From Flavobacterium johnsoniae (GTDB lineage Bacteria > Bacteroidota > Bacteroidia > Flavobacteriales > Flavobacteriaceae), in NCBI RefSeq assembly GCF_030388325.1, contig NZ_CP103794.1, forward strand, positions 4,278,001 through 4,342,000: DNA of 64,000 nucleotides. Direction: 5' to 3'. The notes beneath the pieces are model-generated. The model saw nothing but the letters and a program-made list of their open reading frames with translations, was not told the origin of the DNA and did no database searches. Within the stretch, counting starts at the first letter, position 1; each line of letters begins with the position of its first letter. The position numbers and the translations under genes were made by a program. This document shows, in pieces, positions 54,376 to 64,000 of the stretch.

Positions 54376-54986
54376 TTGTTTTTGTTTTTTTTTAAGCTTT
54401 GTACTCTTATTACCCAATGCTTAACACTTTCATTATTCTTTTGAAAGTTCTTCGGAATAATAATCAAAAAAATCCCTTAGAACAGACATCGAAAACAATA
54501 ATAGTTATCGTAAAAAGTTCATTTAATCTTTTGACATTAACCTTTTTGAGAAAAATTTAAAACCTGAACAAACCAAAATATTATAAAAAGTCCCAATTCA
54601 AATGAATTAAAAATCTACACAAAGTATTTTCTCGGTATTCCTTGGTATAAACCTTTAATTGATTTTATTTTAAAATCTTATAATGTCTCTTCAGTTTGTA
54701 GGTAATTCTCAATTACAGCCGTTATCATTTTAATAAAAAAACAATCTGCATTAAGTTTTAGAGCGTCACAAAATTAATTTAAAAAAATCTGAAACAAGCA
54801 GGTAATTATAAATAATTAACAAAACTGCTTAAAATGTTAAACTATAATTTCAATATCCGACAACAAGCATCAAAAAATTATAGAATTCCTAAAATCAAAA
54901 ATATTTCCTTTATGATTTCTTTTACTAAAACTTCTTCAAAAAAACCTTGTATTTTTTATATCTCTTTTCTAAAATCACGTCAATTT

Positions 54987-55820
54987 TTAATAATTCGGAA
55001 ATGACAACAAAGGTATATCCAAACCTGCAGCCAAAATTCTGGTCTTACTTCTATGAACTAGAGAATCCCAAAAACCATACTTTTGAGGCACCATAATTAA
55101 CAAATCTGCTTCGTAATTTTTAATTTCCTTTCTAATTTCGTCTATAACTGCGTTAGATCTTACTGTTTTATAAAGATATTTGACATCTTCAAACTCTTTT
55201 TCAATATTAGAATTCATTAAAATTCTGTGCTGTTCTTCTTTTAAATCATCCAACTTTTCGTCTACACTAAAAAATTCGATTTCAGCGCCAAAATCTCCAA
55301 GAGCATTTTTAATCCAGCTGAACCTTTTTATTGCAGAAAAACTCAAACTATCGCATGCATATAATACCTTTTTTATACTTAGAAAACGTGCCTTTTCGGG
55401 AACTGCCAATACAGGCACATGCAGGTTTTTTATTGCCGATGTTGTAGAATTTCCTAATAATTCCTGTTCAAAAGAACGTTCTGCCATTCCCATTACTACT
55501 ACATCTGCTTTTGTATTTTCAATAATTTTAGGAAGTTCATCTTCTAAAAACGAATACGTACAAATCGATTCTGTTTGAATCTTGAACATTTCAGCCGTTT
55601 GTTGGGCCAAAACTTCTAATCTTGAAATTGCTTTTTCGATTTGTTTCTGCATGGCATCGGCAGTAATATGCGAATTTGCACTGTGAACGCTCAAGGAAAA
55701 TGAATTAAATAAAATAAGTTTTGCTCCTGTAGCTTTTGCAAGTCCCGCAGCATATGTAACGGCATTGTTTGCAATCGCTGAAAAATTGGTTGCAGCAATT
55801 ATAGTAAGTGGTGACGTCAT
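54987..55820 (-). CDS. Two-domain universal stress protein
   Basis: A 277-residue cytoplasmic protein made of two Usp domains in tandem. The first begins SPLTIIAATNFSAIANNAVTYA and includes ADVVVMGMAERSFEQELLGNSTTSAIKN; the second begins SIKKVLYACDSLSFSAIKRFSW and ends in a degenerate form. The nucleotide-binding pattern GxxG-x9-G(S/T) is partly kept in the first domain (GMAE..GNSTTS). The start at 55820 is preferred, although 55838 is possible. Role in stress is by family only. Confidence 0.85.
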   Translation of the reverse strand: MTSPLTIIAATNFSAIANNAVTYAAGLAKATGAKLILFNSFSLSVHSANSHITADAMQKQIEKAISRLEVLAQQTAEMFKIQTESICTYSFLEDELPKIIENTKADVVVMGMAERSFEQELLGNSTTSAIKNLHVPVLAVPEKARFLSIKKVLYACDSLSFSAIKRFSWIKNALGDFGAEIEFFSVDEKLDDLKEEQHRILMNSNIEKEFEDVKYLYKTVRSNAVIDEIRKEIKNYEADLLIMVPQKYGFWDSLVHRSKTRILAAGLDIPLLSFPNY

Positions 55821-55944
55821 AAAATTGTCATTAAGCATTAATCCAGCAAAATTCCCGAATTAATCGCTAAAAGGCATTTTAAAATCACCGAAGTAACATT
55901 ATTTACTTCTCAACCGTAAATTATAGTTTCTGAAAAAAAGTGGC

Positions 55945-57078
55945 TTATTTTCGAACGAGAAATTTATAAATGGTTTGAGAAGTAAAAATTTCATTAGGAC
56001 GCAAAACTGTATTTGGAAAAGCAGGCGTATTGATCGAGTTTGGATAATGCATTGTTTCTAGGCAAAATGCACCATTTTTTGTGTAAGGAACGTTGTCGCG
56101 TCCTTTCACTTTTTCGCTCAGCCAGTTTCCAGAATAAAATACAACACCCGGCTCCGTTGTGTAAACTTCCAATTCACGACCGCTTAAAGGTTCGTAAGCT
56201 TTTGCCGCTAAAGCTAATTTACCCGTTTGGTTTCTCAGAACAAATGTGACATCATATCCATTTGTGTATTGCTGAACTTTTTCTATCTCTTTCCCAATCG
56301 TTTTAGGAGAAGTAAAATCAAAAGGCGTTTGTTTTACATTCAGGATTTTTCCCGTAGGCAAACTGCCATCTTTAAACTCCAAAAACTGATCGGCAAAAAC
56401 GGTTAATTCTGTGTTTAATGCTTTCGTTTCTTTTCCGCCTGAAAGATTAAAATAAGTATGATTAGTTAGAACTAATGGCGTTGCTTTATCTGTAGTTGCT
56501 TTATAATCAATAACCAAATCATTATTTTTTTTGAGTGTAAACGTTACCGAAACGGACAAATTACCCGGAAAACCTTCCTCTCCGTCTTTGCTTAAATACG
56601 TCATTTCGACTGCAGGTTCATTCTTTTTTGAAATTTCTCTGGCTTTCCAAACACGTTTATCAAAACCATTAACACCGCCATGAATATCTGACGAAAGTGT
56701 AAATTCTTTTCCATCAAGTGTGAATTTCTTATCTGATATGCGATTCGCAACACGACCAACCGTCGAACCCATCAACGAGTTGTCATTACTTGCATATTGC
56801 GAAAGCGAATCGAAACCAAGTACGACACTGCTCATTTTTCCATCTTTATCTGGTACGACAATATTTGTAATTGCCGCTCCATAAGTAATTAATTGAACCT
56901 GCATTCCAGTTTTATTCTGTAACGTGTATTGAAAAACATCTTCTCCGCTAACTTGTCCGATCATTTCTTTTTTGATGGATACTTTTTTAGCCGAATTTTT
57001 GTTTTGAGCCCATATATTTTCAGTTAAGCTGAATAACATTAAAAATGACAAGCTTATACTTAATTGAAATTTGTTCAT
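55945..57078 (-). CDS. galM: Secreted aldose 1-epimerase
   Basis: A 377-residue mutarotase with signal peptide (MNKFQLSISLSFLMLFSLTENIWAQ). It converts alpha and beta forms of aldoses. The catalytic His is in LTNHTYFNLSGG and the Glu in EPGVVFYSGNWL; GRVANRISD supplies the first conserved Arg. It is the last gene of the GH97-GH78-MFS-GH76 series and would prepare the released sugars for uptake. Confidence 0.93.
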   Translation of the reverse strand: MNKFQLSISLSFLMLFSLTENIWAQNKNSAKKVSIKKEMIGQVSGEDVFQYTLQNKTGMQVQLITYGAAITNIVVPDKDGKMSSVVLGFDSLSQYASNDNSLMGSTVGRVANRISDKKFTLDGKEFTLSSDIHGGVNGFDKRVWKAREISKKNEPAVEMTYLSKDGEEGFPGNLSVSVTFTLKKNNDLVIDYKATTDKATPLVLTNHTYFNLSGGKETKALNTELTVFADQFLEFKDGSLPTGKILNVKQTPFDFTSPKTIGKEIEKVQQYTNGYDVTFVLRNQTGKLALAAKAYEPLSGRELEVYTTEPGVVFYSGNWLSEKVKGRDNVPYTKNGAFCLETMHYPNSINTPAFPNTVLRPNEIFTSQTIYKFLVRK

Positions 57079-57108
57079 GATTTTAAATTTTGTTTTATAC
57101 TTCTAACA

Positions 57109-58251
57109 TTATTTCAATTTTGACAAATCGTATTGTTCTTCAAGATGTGCAAATCGAGCCAGAATTTCGAGCATTCCGCCATGTTCTACTAAATTGTATT
57201 CGACATTATTAGCTTCAAATAATCCTTTTGAATTTTTATTTTCTTTAATAGCATTATCTAAACATTTTTTAAATCCTGAAATGTATTTTAAGTCTTTATT
57301 ATGTTTTAAAAGATGCATATAACCACGAAGTAAAACAGCATTAAACCAATAACCGTCTCTAAATTTTCCACTTTTATAAAAATACTCTAAAGAACTGTCT
57401 GCCATTTTATTTGCCTTTTCAAGATACTTTTTATCTCCCGTCAATTCGAATAAATAAACACTCGACTGCAGCATAGTTCCTGTATTATAAGAGAATACGG
57501 TTTCTCCAATAGTTTCATCTTTAACCTTTATATTATCGTAAAATAAACCTGTAGGAGTTTGTAGTTTTTGAGTTGTCCAATCGTAAATCTTAATCGCATT
57601 TTCAAGGTATTTTTTGTCCTTTGTGGCTTTGTACATTTTTAAGGCAACAATAATTCCAGGTCCGTTTGAGCACGTATTTTTCGTTTCAAAATCATTTTCT
57701 CTCCAATACAATCCGCCTCCAAGCGCATTGTCTGATGCCGTCATCATGAAATCATACATTGACTTTCCTAAATCGAAATAAGATTTCTTGCCCGTTCTTT
57801 CGTAAATATCCAAAGCCGTTATTCCAATCCATTGGTTGTCATCATAATATCGCTGACCTTTGCTCAATTTTACAATATACTCACCATAACCCGGTTTAGG
57901 TAGCGAAGGATCATAATAAGGCTGCATACTATTGAAAATGCCATCGACTAAGTTCGCCTTTTTGTCTACTTTTTCAATTTCGTTAGAAGCTTCAAACATC
58001 GCACAAAGCGCCCACAACCAACTGTATTCTCTTTTATGCCCAAATTTTGTTTCTCTTTTTGCCGGATCTAAATCCACGAAATAATAACCGGAAGCCTTAT
58101 CATGAAAATTACTTTCAATCGCTACATTCAGACTTTCCATTTCCTTTTTATAAAAATCGTTTTTTGACTTTTCATTTCTTTTTATAAATGAAAAACTCGA
58201 GAACAATACTATTGTTGCAAAAAGTAGAATACTTCCTTTTCTTTTATTCAT
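57109..58251 (-). CDS. GH76-like (alpha-1,6-mannanase family) secreted hydrolase
   Basis: A 380-residue (alpha/alpha)6-barrel enzyme with a hydrophobic N-terminus. The GH76 hallmark of a catalytic Asp pair is in YYDDNQWIGITAL near residue 137, followed by GGGLYWRENDFETKNTCSNGPGI and the helix repeats typical of the family. Known members cut alpha-1,6-mannan. In this operon it may act on a mannose- or rhamnose-containing glycan. The motif is clear but the substrate is uncertain. Confidence 0.78.
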   Translation of the reverse strand: MNKRKGSILLFATIVLFSSFSFIKRNEKSKNDFYKKEMESLNVAIESNFHDKASGYYFVDLDPAKRETKFGHKREYSWLWALCAMFEASNEIEKVDKKANLVDGIFNSMQPYYDPSLPKPGYGEYIVKLSKGQRYYDDNQWIGITALDIYERTGKKSYFDLGKSMYDFMMTASDNALGGGLYWRENDFETKNTCSNGPGIIVALKMYKATKDKKYLENAIKIYDWTTQKLQTPTGLFYDNIKVKDETIGETVFSYNTGTMLQSSVYLFELTGDKKYLEKANKMADSSLEYFYKSGKFRDGYWFNAVLLRGYMHLLKHNKDLKYISGFKKCLDNAIKENKNSKGLFEANNVEYNLVEHGGMLEILARFAHLEEQYDLSKLK

Positions 58252-58289
58252 AATCTAATTATTTATATTATATATTTTTTTTAATGGAA

Positions 58290-59615
58290 TTAATCTTGTT
58301 TGAATATGGTGCTCTGAAGTTCTTCCAACGATTTTCCTTTTGTCTCAGGCATCATAAAAAGTACAAAAAGCAATTGCAGAACCATCATTAAAGTAAAAAT
58401 AAGAAAAACAACTCCTGCTCCAATTGTTGAAAATAAAAACGGAATCATAGACGGAATAATTGCGGCCAAAACCCAATGCGTTGATGAACCAAATGCCTGA
58501 CCGCTTGCTCGCAAATGATTTGGGAAAATTTCTGAAATAAAAACCCAAATTACAGCTCCTTGTCCAATGGCGTGTGAAGCAATAAATAAAAATAAGAAAA
58601 GCGGAACTTGTATGCCTTGCCATTTTAAGAAAAAAGCAAGAGATACCAATCCTAAAGAAATAATATAACCAATTGATCCTATAATCATTAAAACTTTTCT
58701 TCCTAGAACATCAATTAGAAAAACCCCAATAAGTGTAAATATTAAATTGGTAATTCCGATTCCGACGCTACTCATTAAAGCCGCACTTTCTTCTAATCCT
58801 GCTTCGGCAAAAATTCTTGGTGCGTAATATAAAAAGGCATTTATTCCAGAAAACTGATTGAACAAAGCAATTAAAAATGCCAACAAAAGCGGAAATCTAT
58901 ATTTTTTCAGAAAGATGGTTTCTTTTTTTTCCTCTTCATTTTCATTTCCTGAAAAATGCATTTCTTTCATTAAATCTTCAATTTTTGCAGTTGGATCTAT
59001 TTTCTTTAAAACCGATTCTGCTTCTGCAAATTTGGATTGCGATATTAGCCATCTTGGACTTTCTGGTATTGTAAAAACAATTAATGTGTAAAAAAATGCA
59101 GGAAAAGCCATTATTCCAAGCATCCATCGCCAAGCATTTTCTCCGGCATCTTTTAGTAAGTAATTAGAAAGAAAAGCCATTAAAATCCCTAAAACGATAT
59201 TAAATTGATATAAAGAAACCAATCTGCCTCGATCTTTTGCTGGAGAAATTTCAGAAACATACGCGGGAGCTGCAATAGTCGAAGCGCCAATTCCTAATCC
59301 GCCTAGAAAACGGAAAAAAGCAAAAATCCATGGATTGTCTGCTAATGACGAACCAATCGCAGAAGCTAGAAACAAAATTCCTATCCAAATCAATGTTTTC
59401 TTTCTACCAAGTTTATTGGTTGGAATTCCTCCAAAAATTGCACCAGCGACAGTTCCCCATAACGCCATTGCCATTACCACAGCACCGTGAAATGCATCTG
59501 AACTATGCCATAATTCCTGTAGTTTTTTGTCTGCGCCCGAAATAACTACGGTATCAAAACCAAATAAAAAGCCTGCCAATGCGGCCGTAATTGCCCATAA
59601 TACTATTTTATTCAT
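58290..59615 (-). CDS. Sugar-porter MFS transporter
   Basis: A 441-residue proton-sugar symporter with about 12 helices. Signatures are LAGFLFGFDTVVISGA, NKLGRKK after helix 2, IPESPRWLI at the central loop, the QQ/SG-like FNQFSGINAFLYYAPRIF, and PETKGKSLEEL at the end. It is XylE-like. It lies between the GH78 and GH76 genes and probably imports the monosaccharide released by them, such as rhamnose or mannose; the sugar cannot be named from sequence. Confidence 0.92.
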   Translation of the reverse strand: MNKIVLWAITAALAGFLFGFDTVVISGADKKLQELWHSSDAFHGAVVMAMALWGTVAGAIFGGIPTNKLGRKKTLIWIGILFLASAIGSSLADNPWIFAFFRFLGGLGIGASTIAAPAYVSEISPAKDRGRLVSLYQFNIVLGILMAFLSNYLLKDAGENAWRWMLGIMAFPAFFYTLIVFTIPESPRWLISQSKFAEAESVLKKIDPTAKIEDLMKEMHFSGNENEEEKKETIFLKKYRFPLLLAFLIALFNQFSGINAFLYYAPRIFAEAGLEESAALMSSVGIGITNLIFTLIGVFLIDVLGRKVLMIIGSIGYIISLGLVSLAFFLKWQGIQVPLFLFLFIASHAIGQGAVIWVFISEIFPNHLRASGQAFGSSTHWVLAAIIPSMIPFLFSTIGAGVVFLIFTLMMVLQLLFVLFMMPETKGKSLEELQSTIFKQD

Positions 59616-59627
59616 AATAATGATTAT

Positions 59628-62327
59628 TTAGTTTTTAATTCTAAATGAATATTTTCCTGATTTTAGCTGAATCACCTGATACAATCCCTCATCACTTATT
59701 TTTATATCTTTTGAATTACAAGAAAAAGTGCTGTTTTTTTCTAAATATAAACTAGCATTTGAGTTTGGCGGCACAACTACTTTGTATACTATTTTATTTC
59801 TTTTTCGTTTCCAGTTCGAGACAATTTTACCATAAGGCGATTCATGTTCTGATTCAAAATACTCGAGTCCGTTTACAAAATTTGGTTTTAAAATAATGTG
59901 CTTAAAACCCGGTGCATTTTCATCTGGAAAAATTCCGCCCAAACCTTTGTACATCCACGCTCCAATTTCTCCAAACATAATATGATTCATTGAAGCATCA
60001 TTTTTCTCGACGTGCAACGGCCAGTTTTCGTATAAAGTTGTAGCTCCGTTTTTGATCCAATAACCCCAAGACGGAAAATCTTCTTGAGAAGCAATTTTAT
60101 ATGCTGCATAGGCATAACCATTTTCGCTTAAGGCGTTGAGTAAAGCTTTTGTTCCAAGTAAACCAACATCTAAATGGAAATTAGTTTCTTGCACTTTTTT
60201 ATATAAATTTTCGGCTACTTTTTGTTTGAATTCATCAGGAACCAATCCCCAATACAATGAACCCGATAATTCGGTTTGTGTTCCGCTCGCATACAAGTTT
60301 GTTGACGGATTAAAAAACTGCTGATTGAATGCTTTTTTAATCTTTTCTGCTAATTTAAAATAGTGTTCAGCATCATTTGTTTTACCTAATAGTTTGGCCG
60401 TTTTAGCCAAAATCAATGCATCTGCATAATAATACATTGTAGAAGTAAGCGGTTTTGAACTTTGAGTTTTAACAGGAACCCAATCGCCTAATCCCCAATC
60501 TGTAATACCCGTTGGATATTTCTGATCGATCAAATCCACATACTTTTTTATGTTGGGATACATTATATTGAGCAAACTGCTATCTCCATAAAACTCATAT
60601 ATTTTCCACGGAATAATAGCAATCGAACTTGTCCAGTCAGGACCAGTTGCAAATTCATATCCAAAAGCTCCAGGATTCGGAACAATATTAGAAATTCCGC
60701 CGTCTGGCTGTTGCTCATCCTGATGATCTGCAAGCCATTTCTCGTAAATAGTAATGCCGTCAAAATTATATAAACCCGTTTCGACGTTGATTTGTGCATC
60801 TCCCGTCCATCCGTTTTTTTCACGTTGCGGACAATCAGTCGGATAACCAAATAAATTGGCTAGATAACTGCTGTTTGTGGCTTCCCAAATTTTATTAAAA
60901 ACTGGATTTGAAGTTTTAATTTTTCCAACAGCAGGAACGTCGCTATGCATTTCTAGAGCCAAAACAGAATCTTCATCTAATCTAAAAGGCTTACTTGAAG
61001 TTACTTCTACAAATTGAAAACCTTTATAATTAAACTTTGGAGAAAAGGTTTCAACGCCATTTCCCTTTGCAATAAAAATATCCGTCTGAAAAGGATCTGA
61101 ATTATCAGTCGGACGATAATGCAAGTCAATATTAGAAAGATCTAACATTCCGTTTGGATACAAACGTTCTGCGTGTTTTATTCTGAAAATTGTTCCTGCA
61201 ACTGCATTTTTTATAGAAAAACGAACTGTTCCTGCAATATTTCTAGGAAAAGTAAAAACCGTTAAAGTATCATTTACTCGATTAATTTTAGTTGGTTTTA
61301 ATTGAGCAGTTACGCGAATAGGATGCAATTGTTGCGAAACCAAATTGGATGATGGCGCTTTTACAACTATTGATTGTTTCCAATTATTATCATCAAAATC
61401 GGGTTTATTCCAATTGATTATTTCTCTCTGCGCATCATAATGTTCGCCTGTGTAAATGCTGTTAAAAATTACGGGACTATCTGCTGTTTTCCATGTTTCA
61501 TCTGTTGTTATCGTTTCGGTTGTATTATCAGAATAAGTAATTCTAATGTTTACCAAACAACGCGGACGATTTCTCCAAATCGCTTTATCAAACTTCCAAA
61601 CGGCCGTCGATTGATGGTTGTACCAGCCGTTTCCTAACAAAATTCCGAAAGCATTTTTTCCCTTTTGCAATTGTGTTGTTATGTCTAAAGTTGCATATAA
61701 GTTTCGGCTGTCAAATTTTGTAATCATTGGATCTAGCAGTCGATTTCCAACTTTTTTTCCATTCACATAAAATTCATACAATCCCGCTGCTGTAACATAG
61801 GCACGAGCTGATTTTATAGTTTTTGCTGTAGAAATTTCTTTTCTGAAATAAGGCGCTGGTTTGTAATTCATATCATGAGAATCTGAAATCCAACTTCCCT
61901 TGCAATCATTAGATTGCAACATTGCGGTTTCAAAACGTTGAATTTTTGAAACTTGCATTTTCTCATTTTGATCCCAAACTTTTACTCTCCAGAAATAAGT
62001 GGTAAAAGATTGAAGAGATTCTCCTCTATATGAAACTAAAATGTCTGATGAAATTACTTTTCCGGTATTCCAAACCGTTGCTTTTTCTTTACTTAAAGCA
62101 ATTGAATCTGTAGCAATTTCTATTTGATATGCGGTTTGACAACTATTCTTTTTATTCCCCTCTAATTGCCAAGAAAGTCTTGGTTCTCGAACATCAATTC
62201 CTAACGGATTTACCAAATGTTCGCATTTAAGATTTACTGGATTTTGCGCATAACCACTGAAACTCATTAACAGAAAAAGTAAAAACAGCTGCTTTATTTT
62301 TGCATTATTTTGATTCTGTATAATCAT
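59628..62327 (-). CDS. GH78 alpha-L-rhamnosidase
   Basis: An 899-residue secreted rhamnosidase. After the signal peptide (ends SGYAQ) come the beta domains, starting with NPLGIDVREPRLSWQLEG, and then the (alpha/alpha)6 barrel. The catalytic acid segment DCPQREKNGWTGDAQ lies near residue 504 and the base segment NHIMFGEIGAWMYKGLGG near 784. It should release terminal alpha-rhamnose from rhamnogalacturonan or glycosides. It fits well with the pectin theme of the whole window. It is followed after 12 bases by the transporter. Confidence 0.94.
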   Translation of the reverse strand: MIIQNQNNAKIKQLFLLFLLMSFSGYAQNPVNLKCEHLVNPLGIDVREPRLSWQLEGNKKNSCQTAYQIEIATDSIALSKEKATVWNTGKVISSDILVSYRGESLQSFTTYFWRVKVWDQNEKMQVSKIQRFETAMLQSNDCKGSWISDSHDMNYKPAPYFRKEISTAKTIKSARAYVTAAGLYEFYVNGKKVGNRLLDPMITKFDSRNLYATLDITTQLQKGKNAFGILLGNGWYNHQSTAVWKFDKAIWRNRPRCLVNIRITYSDNTTETITTDETWKTADSPVIFNSIYTGEHYDAQREIINWNKPDFDDNNWKQSIVVKAPSSNLVSQQLHPIRVTAQLKPTKINRVNDTLTVFTFPRNIAGTVRFSIKNAVAGTIFRIKHAERLYPNGMLDLSNIDLHYRPTDNSDPFQTDIFIAKGNGVETFSPKFNYKGFQFVEVTSSKPFRLDEDSVLALEMHSDVPAVGKIKTSNPVFNKIWEATNSSYLANLFGYPTDCPQREKNGWTGDAQINVETGLYNFDGITIYEKWLADHQDEQQPDGGISNIVPNPGAFGYEFATGPDWTSSIAIIPWKIYEFYGDSSLLNIMYPNIKKYVDLIDQKYPTGITDWGLGDWVPVKTQSSKPLTSTMYYYADALILAKTAKLLGKTNDAEHYFKLAEKIKKAFNQQFFNPSTNLYASGTQTELSGSLYWGLVPDEFKQKVAENLYKKVQETNFHLDVGLLGTKALLNALSENGYAYAAYKIASQEDFPSWGYWIKNGATTLYENWPLHVEKNDASMNHIMFGEIGAWMYKGLGGIFPDENAPGFKHIILKPNFVNGLEYFESEHESPYGKIVSNWKRKRNKIVYKVVVPPNSNASLYLEKNSTFSCNSKDIKISDEGLYQVIQLKSGKYSFRIKN

Positions 62328-62360
62328 TAGATTTTCTTTTTTTAAGCATTGTCTTTAATT

Positions 62361-64000
62361 TTAAATTTCTTCTAAAACTGCAGCCCAACCTCCATTTCTA
62401 ACCATTTTGATTTCGATACTTTCACCCGATTTTATCTCGAAATTCTTTTTTCTGTAATCCATAGCCTGATATCCTGCATTTATTCCGTCTTCGAATGAAG
62501 TCACTTTATAGGATTTTCCATTCTTTAAAAAATTAAGATTCAGTTTGAATGTTCGTTCTTTTTCGGCATCGTTTGTAATTCCTCCAATAAACCATTTTGA
62601 ACCTTTTCTTTTGGCTACAATTGCGTATTGTCCAGTTTTGGCTTCTAAAGCAACTGTTTCATCCCAAGTTGTGGGAACAGAAGTAATGAATTCTGTACAT
62701 TCTTTTTCACGATAGTAAAGGGTTGGATTATCGGCAAGCATTTGTAAACCGCTTTCGAAAACCACAAAAAGTGCCATTTGATAAGCTCGAGTTCCGATAC
62801 TTGCAGAATTAGGACGTTCTGATCTGTATACTTCTGGCTGCATGCTGATCATCGCTCCTGGCGTGTAATCCATCGGGCCAACGGCGTTTCGCATAAAAGG
62901 AAAATACACACTATTGTCTGGTTTACAGCCGTCCATTTGTTCCATTCCTCTTACACCTTCGTAAGAAAGTAAATTCGGATATTTATATTCTAAACCAGAA
63001 GGCTTGAAAGCGCCATGAAAATCTACAAATATTTGATTTTTAGCCGCTTCTTTAACAACTTTTTCATAATAATTAACCATTACCTGATCGCTTCTATCCA
63101 TAAAATCAATTTTTACACCAGCTATTCCCCAGTCTTTAAAAGTTTTAAAAAGTTCCATGTTTTTGTCGACCGTAAGCCAAGTCAGCCATAAAACAATGCC
63201 GACATTTTTTTCTTTTCCATAACGAATAAGTTCATGAACGTCTACGTCTGGATTTGGCGAATATGGATCTGTTGTGCTTTTTGCCCAACCTTCATCCATA
63301 ATAATATATTTGATTCCGAATTTTGATGCAAAATCAATGTAATATTTGTACGTATTAAGATTGTAACCTGAAACAAAATTAACATCTGGACCATAAGGAG
63401 TTGCGCCGTTCCACCATTCCCAACTCGCTTGTCCGGGTTTAATCCATGAAGTATCTTTTATTTCGCTTTTTGGAGCTAATTTTAATGTCATGGTATTCTG
63501 AATAAGCTCTTTGTCGTTTTTGGTAATGACAAAATAACGCCAAGGAAAATTTCGTGTTCCAGAAGTTTTGGCAATATAATCTGCTTCTTTTAAAACCTTT
63601 AAACTTCTGTCGCCATCGGGTCCGAAATCCAAAGGCGTTTTAGGAAATGTTGATTCTGCGCCTTTTCCAGTTCCTTTTAAAAACATTCCCGGATAATCAG
63701 ACAAATCAGATTCGCTGATGAGTATTTTATATTGTTTTTTAGAATCAACTAAAATAGGAAGTGTAGACATTTTAGATGAAGAATTCCATTCGCTTGAATT
63801 TATATGTGAATATTCTTCTTCGCTTGAGGTTTTAAAATTTCCTGTTTGCTGTAAGTGAATGAAATAATTTGTTGGAAAATTGATTGAGAAATCTTCATTT
63901 AAAACTTCAATTTCTCCTTTTTTAGAAGTAATAAATCGATACGCAATTCCTTCGTCAAAAGCTCTAAATTCAACAGAATAATTTCCTTTAAAATTTAAAA
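62361..64000 (-). CDS. GH97 glycoside hydrolase (partial, 5' end off-window)
   Basis: The frame stays open to the right edge, so the N-terminus is missing; at least 546 residues are visible. The internal ATG at 63770 is not a real start, because the sequence upstream (YSVEFRAFDEGIAYRFITSK) is the conserved GH97 N-terminal domain. The catalytic barrel shows SWEWWNGATPYGPDVNF, YIIMDEGW, GVKIDFMDRSDQ and LLSYEGVRGMEQ. GH97 enzymes are alpha-glucosidases or alpha-galactosidases; the Asp and Glu pattern would decide which, and I cannot settle it by eye. It is the first visible gene of the operon. Confidence 0.92.
   Translation of the reverse strand, partial: LNFKGNYSVEFRAFDEGIAYRFITSKKGEIEVLNEDFSINFPTNYFIHLQQTGNFKTSSEEEYSHINSSEWNSSSKMSTLPILVDSKKQYKILISESDLSDYPGMFLKGTGKGAESTFPKTPLDFGPDGDRSLKVLKEADYIAKTSGTRNFPWRYFVITKNDKELIQNTMTLKLAPKSEIKDTSWIKPGQASWEWWNGATPYGPDVNFVSGYNLNTYKYYIDFASKFGIKYIIMDEGWAKSTTDPYSPNPDVDVHELIRYGKEKNVGIVLWLTWLTVDKNMELFKTFKDWGIAGVKIDFMDRSDQVMVNYYEKVVKEAAKNQIFVDFHGAFKPSGLEYKYPNLLSYEGVRGMEQMDGCKPDNSVYFPFMRNAVGPMDYTPGAMISMQPEVYRSERPNSASIGTRAYQMALFVVFESGLQMLADNPTLYYREKECTEFITSVPTTWDETVALEAKTGQYAIVAKRKGSKWFIGGITNDAEKERTFKLNLNFLKNGKSYKVTSFEDGINAGYQAMDYRKKNFEIKSGESIEIKMVRNGGWAAVLEEI

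Noticed and set aside
54376..54986. Small gene or RNA in the 611-base gap between fabH and the Usp gene
   Set aside because: No frame with a good start and protein-like composition and no stable hairpin was visible by eye.

Overview
The window looks like a chromosomal segment of a member of the Bacteroidota, most probably Flavobacterium or a close relative. The evidence is low GC with AT-rich spacers, no Shine-Dalgarno tracts, several TTTG-N18..20-TAnnTTTG promoters of the Bacteroidota type, a C-terminal type IX secretion sorting domain, and a dense set of polysaccharide-degrading enzymes. No tRNA, rRNA, CRISPR array, transposase or phage gene was seen.

Layout. (1) 1-3964 (-): the N-terminal part of a very large secreted repeat protein with HYR-type repeats; its C-terminus lies off the left edge. 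(2) 4505-15888 (-): an extracellular and periplasmic pectin-degrading block: CE12 esterase, GH28, PL10-CE8 fusion, GH43, two GH105, a frameshifted esterase, and a second GH28 lipoprotein. (3) 16179-17207 (+): a LacI-type regulator. (4) 17524-27366 (-): hexuronate catabolism: uxaA, uxaB, kdgA, kdgK, uxaC, kduD, kduI and an ExuT-like transporter. (5) 27773-28711 (+): a secreted acetyl-esterase-like protein. (6) 28794-40246 (-): a beta-barrel protein, a 2048-residue secreted M4 metalloprotease, a 45-codon small ORF, a TPR/HTH regulator, a sulfatase and a DUF2490 protein. (7) 40613-44055 (+): aldo-keto reductase, AraC regulator, TetR regulator and SDR. (8) 44122-54375 (-): a gene remnant, an HTH-like hypothetical protein, a tripartite RND efflux operon, a LytTR/histidine-kinase pair and FabH. 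(9) 54987-64000 (-): a two-domain Usp protein, then a second glycan operon (GH97, GH78, sugar MFS, GH76, aldose 1-epimerase) running off the right edge.

How the genes fit together. The secreted enzymes de-esterify and cut homogalacturonan and rhamnogalacturonan. The GH105 enzymes release unsaturated uronate from lyase products, and the GH28 enzymes release galacturonate. Galacturonate goes through UxaC, UxaB and UxaA to 2-keto-3-deoxygluconate (KDG). Unsaturated uronate goes through KduI and KduD to the same compound. KdgK and KdgA then yield pyruvate and glyceraldehyde-3-phosphate.

The most useful regulatory observation is a 14-bp palindrome, TGTAATCGATTACA, or TGTAATCGATTGCA at two sites. 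It lies directly next to the -7 box at three promoters: the GH28 block, kduI and exuT. A degenerate copy precedes the LacI gene. This predicts a local LacI-controlled pectin regulon. A second predicted circuit is a TetR regulator whose 16-bp site occurs before its own gene and before the adjacent SDR gene. Many intergenic gaps hold inverted repeats that look like dispersed Flavobacterium intergenic elements or terminators. I found no convincing wholly new defence or mobile system. The most novel items are the regulatory sites, the small ORF ending inside a perfect 18-bp hairpin, and the near-identical 219-bp coding repeats.
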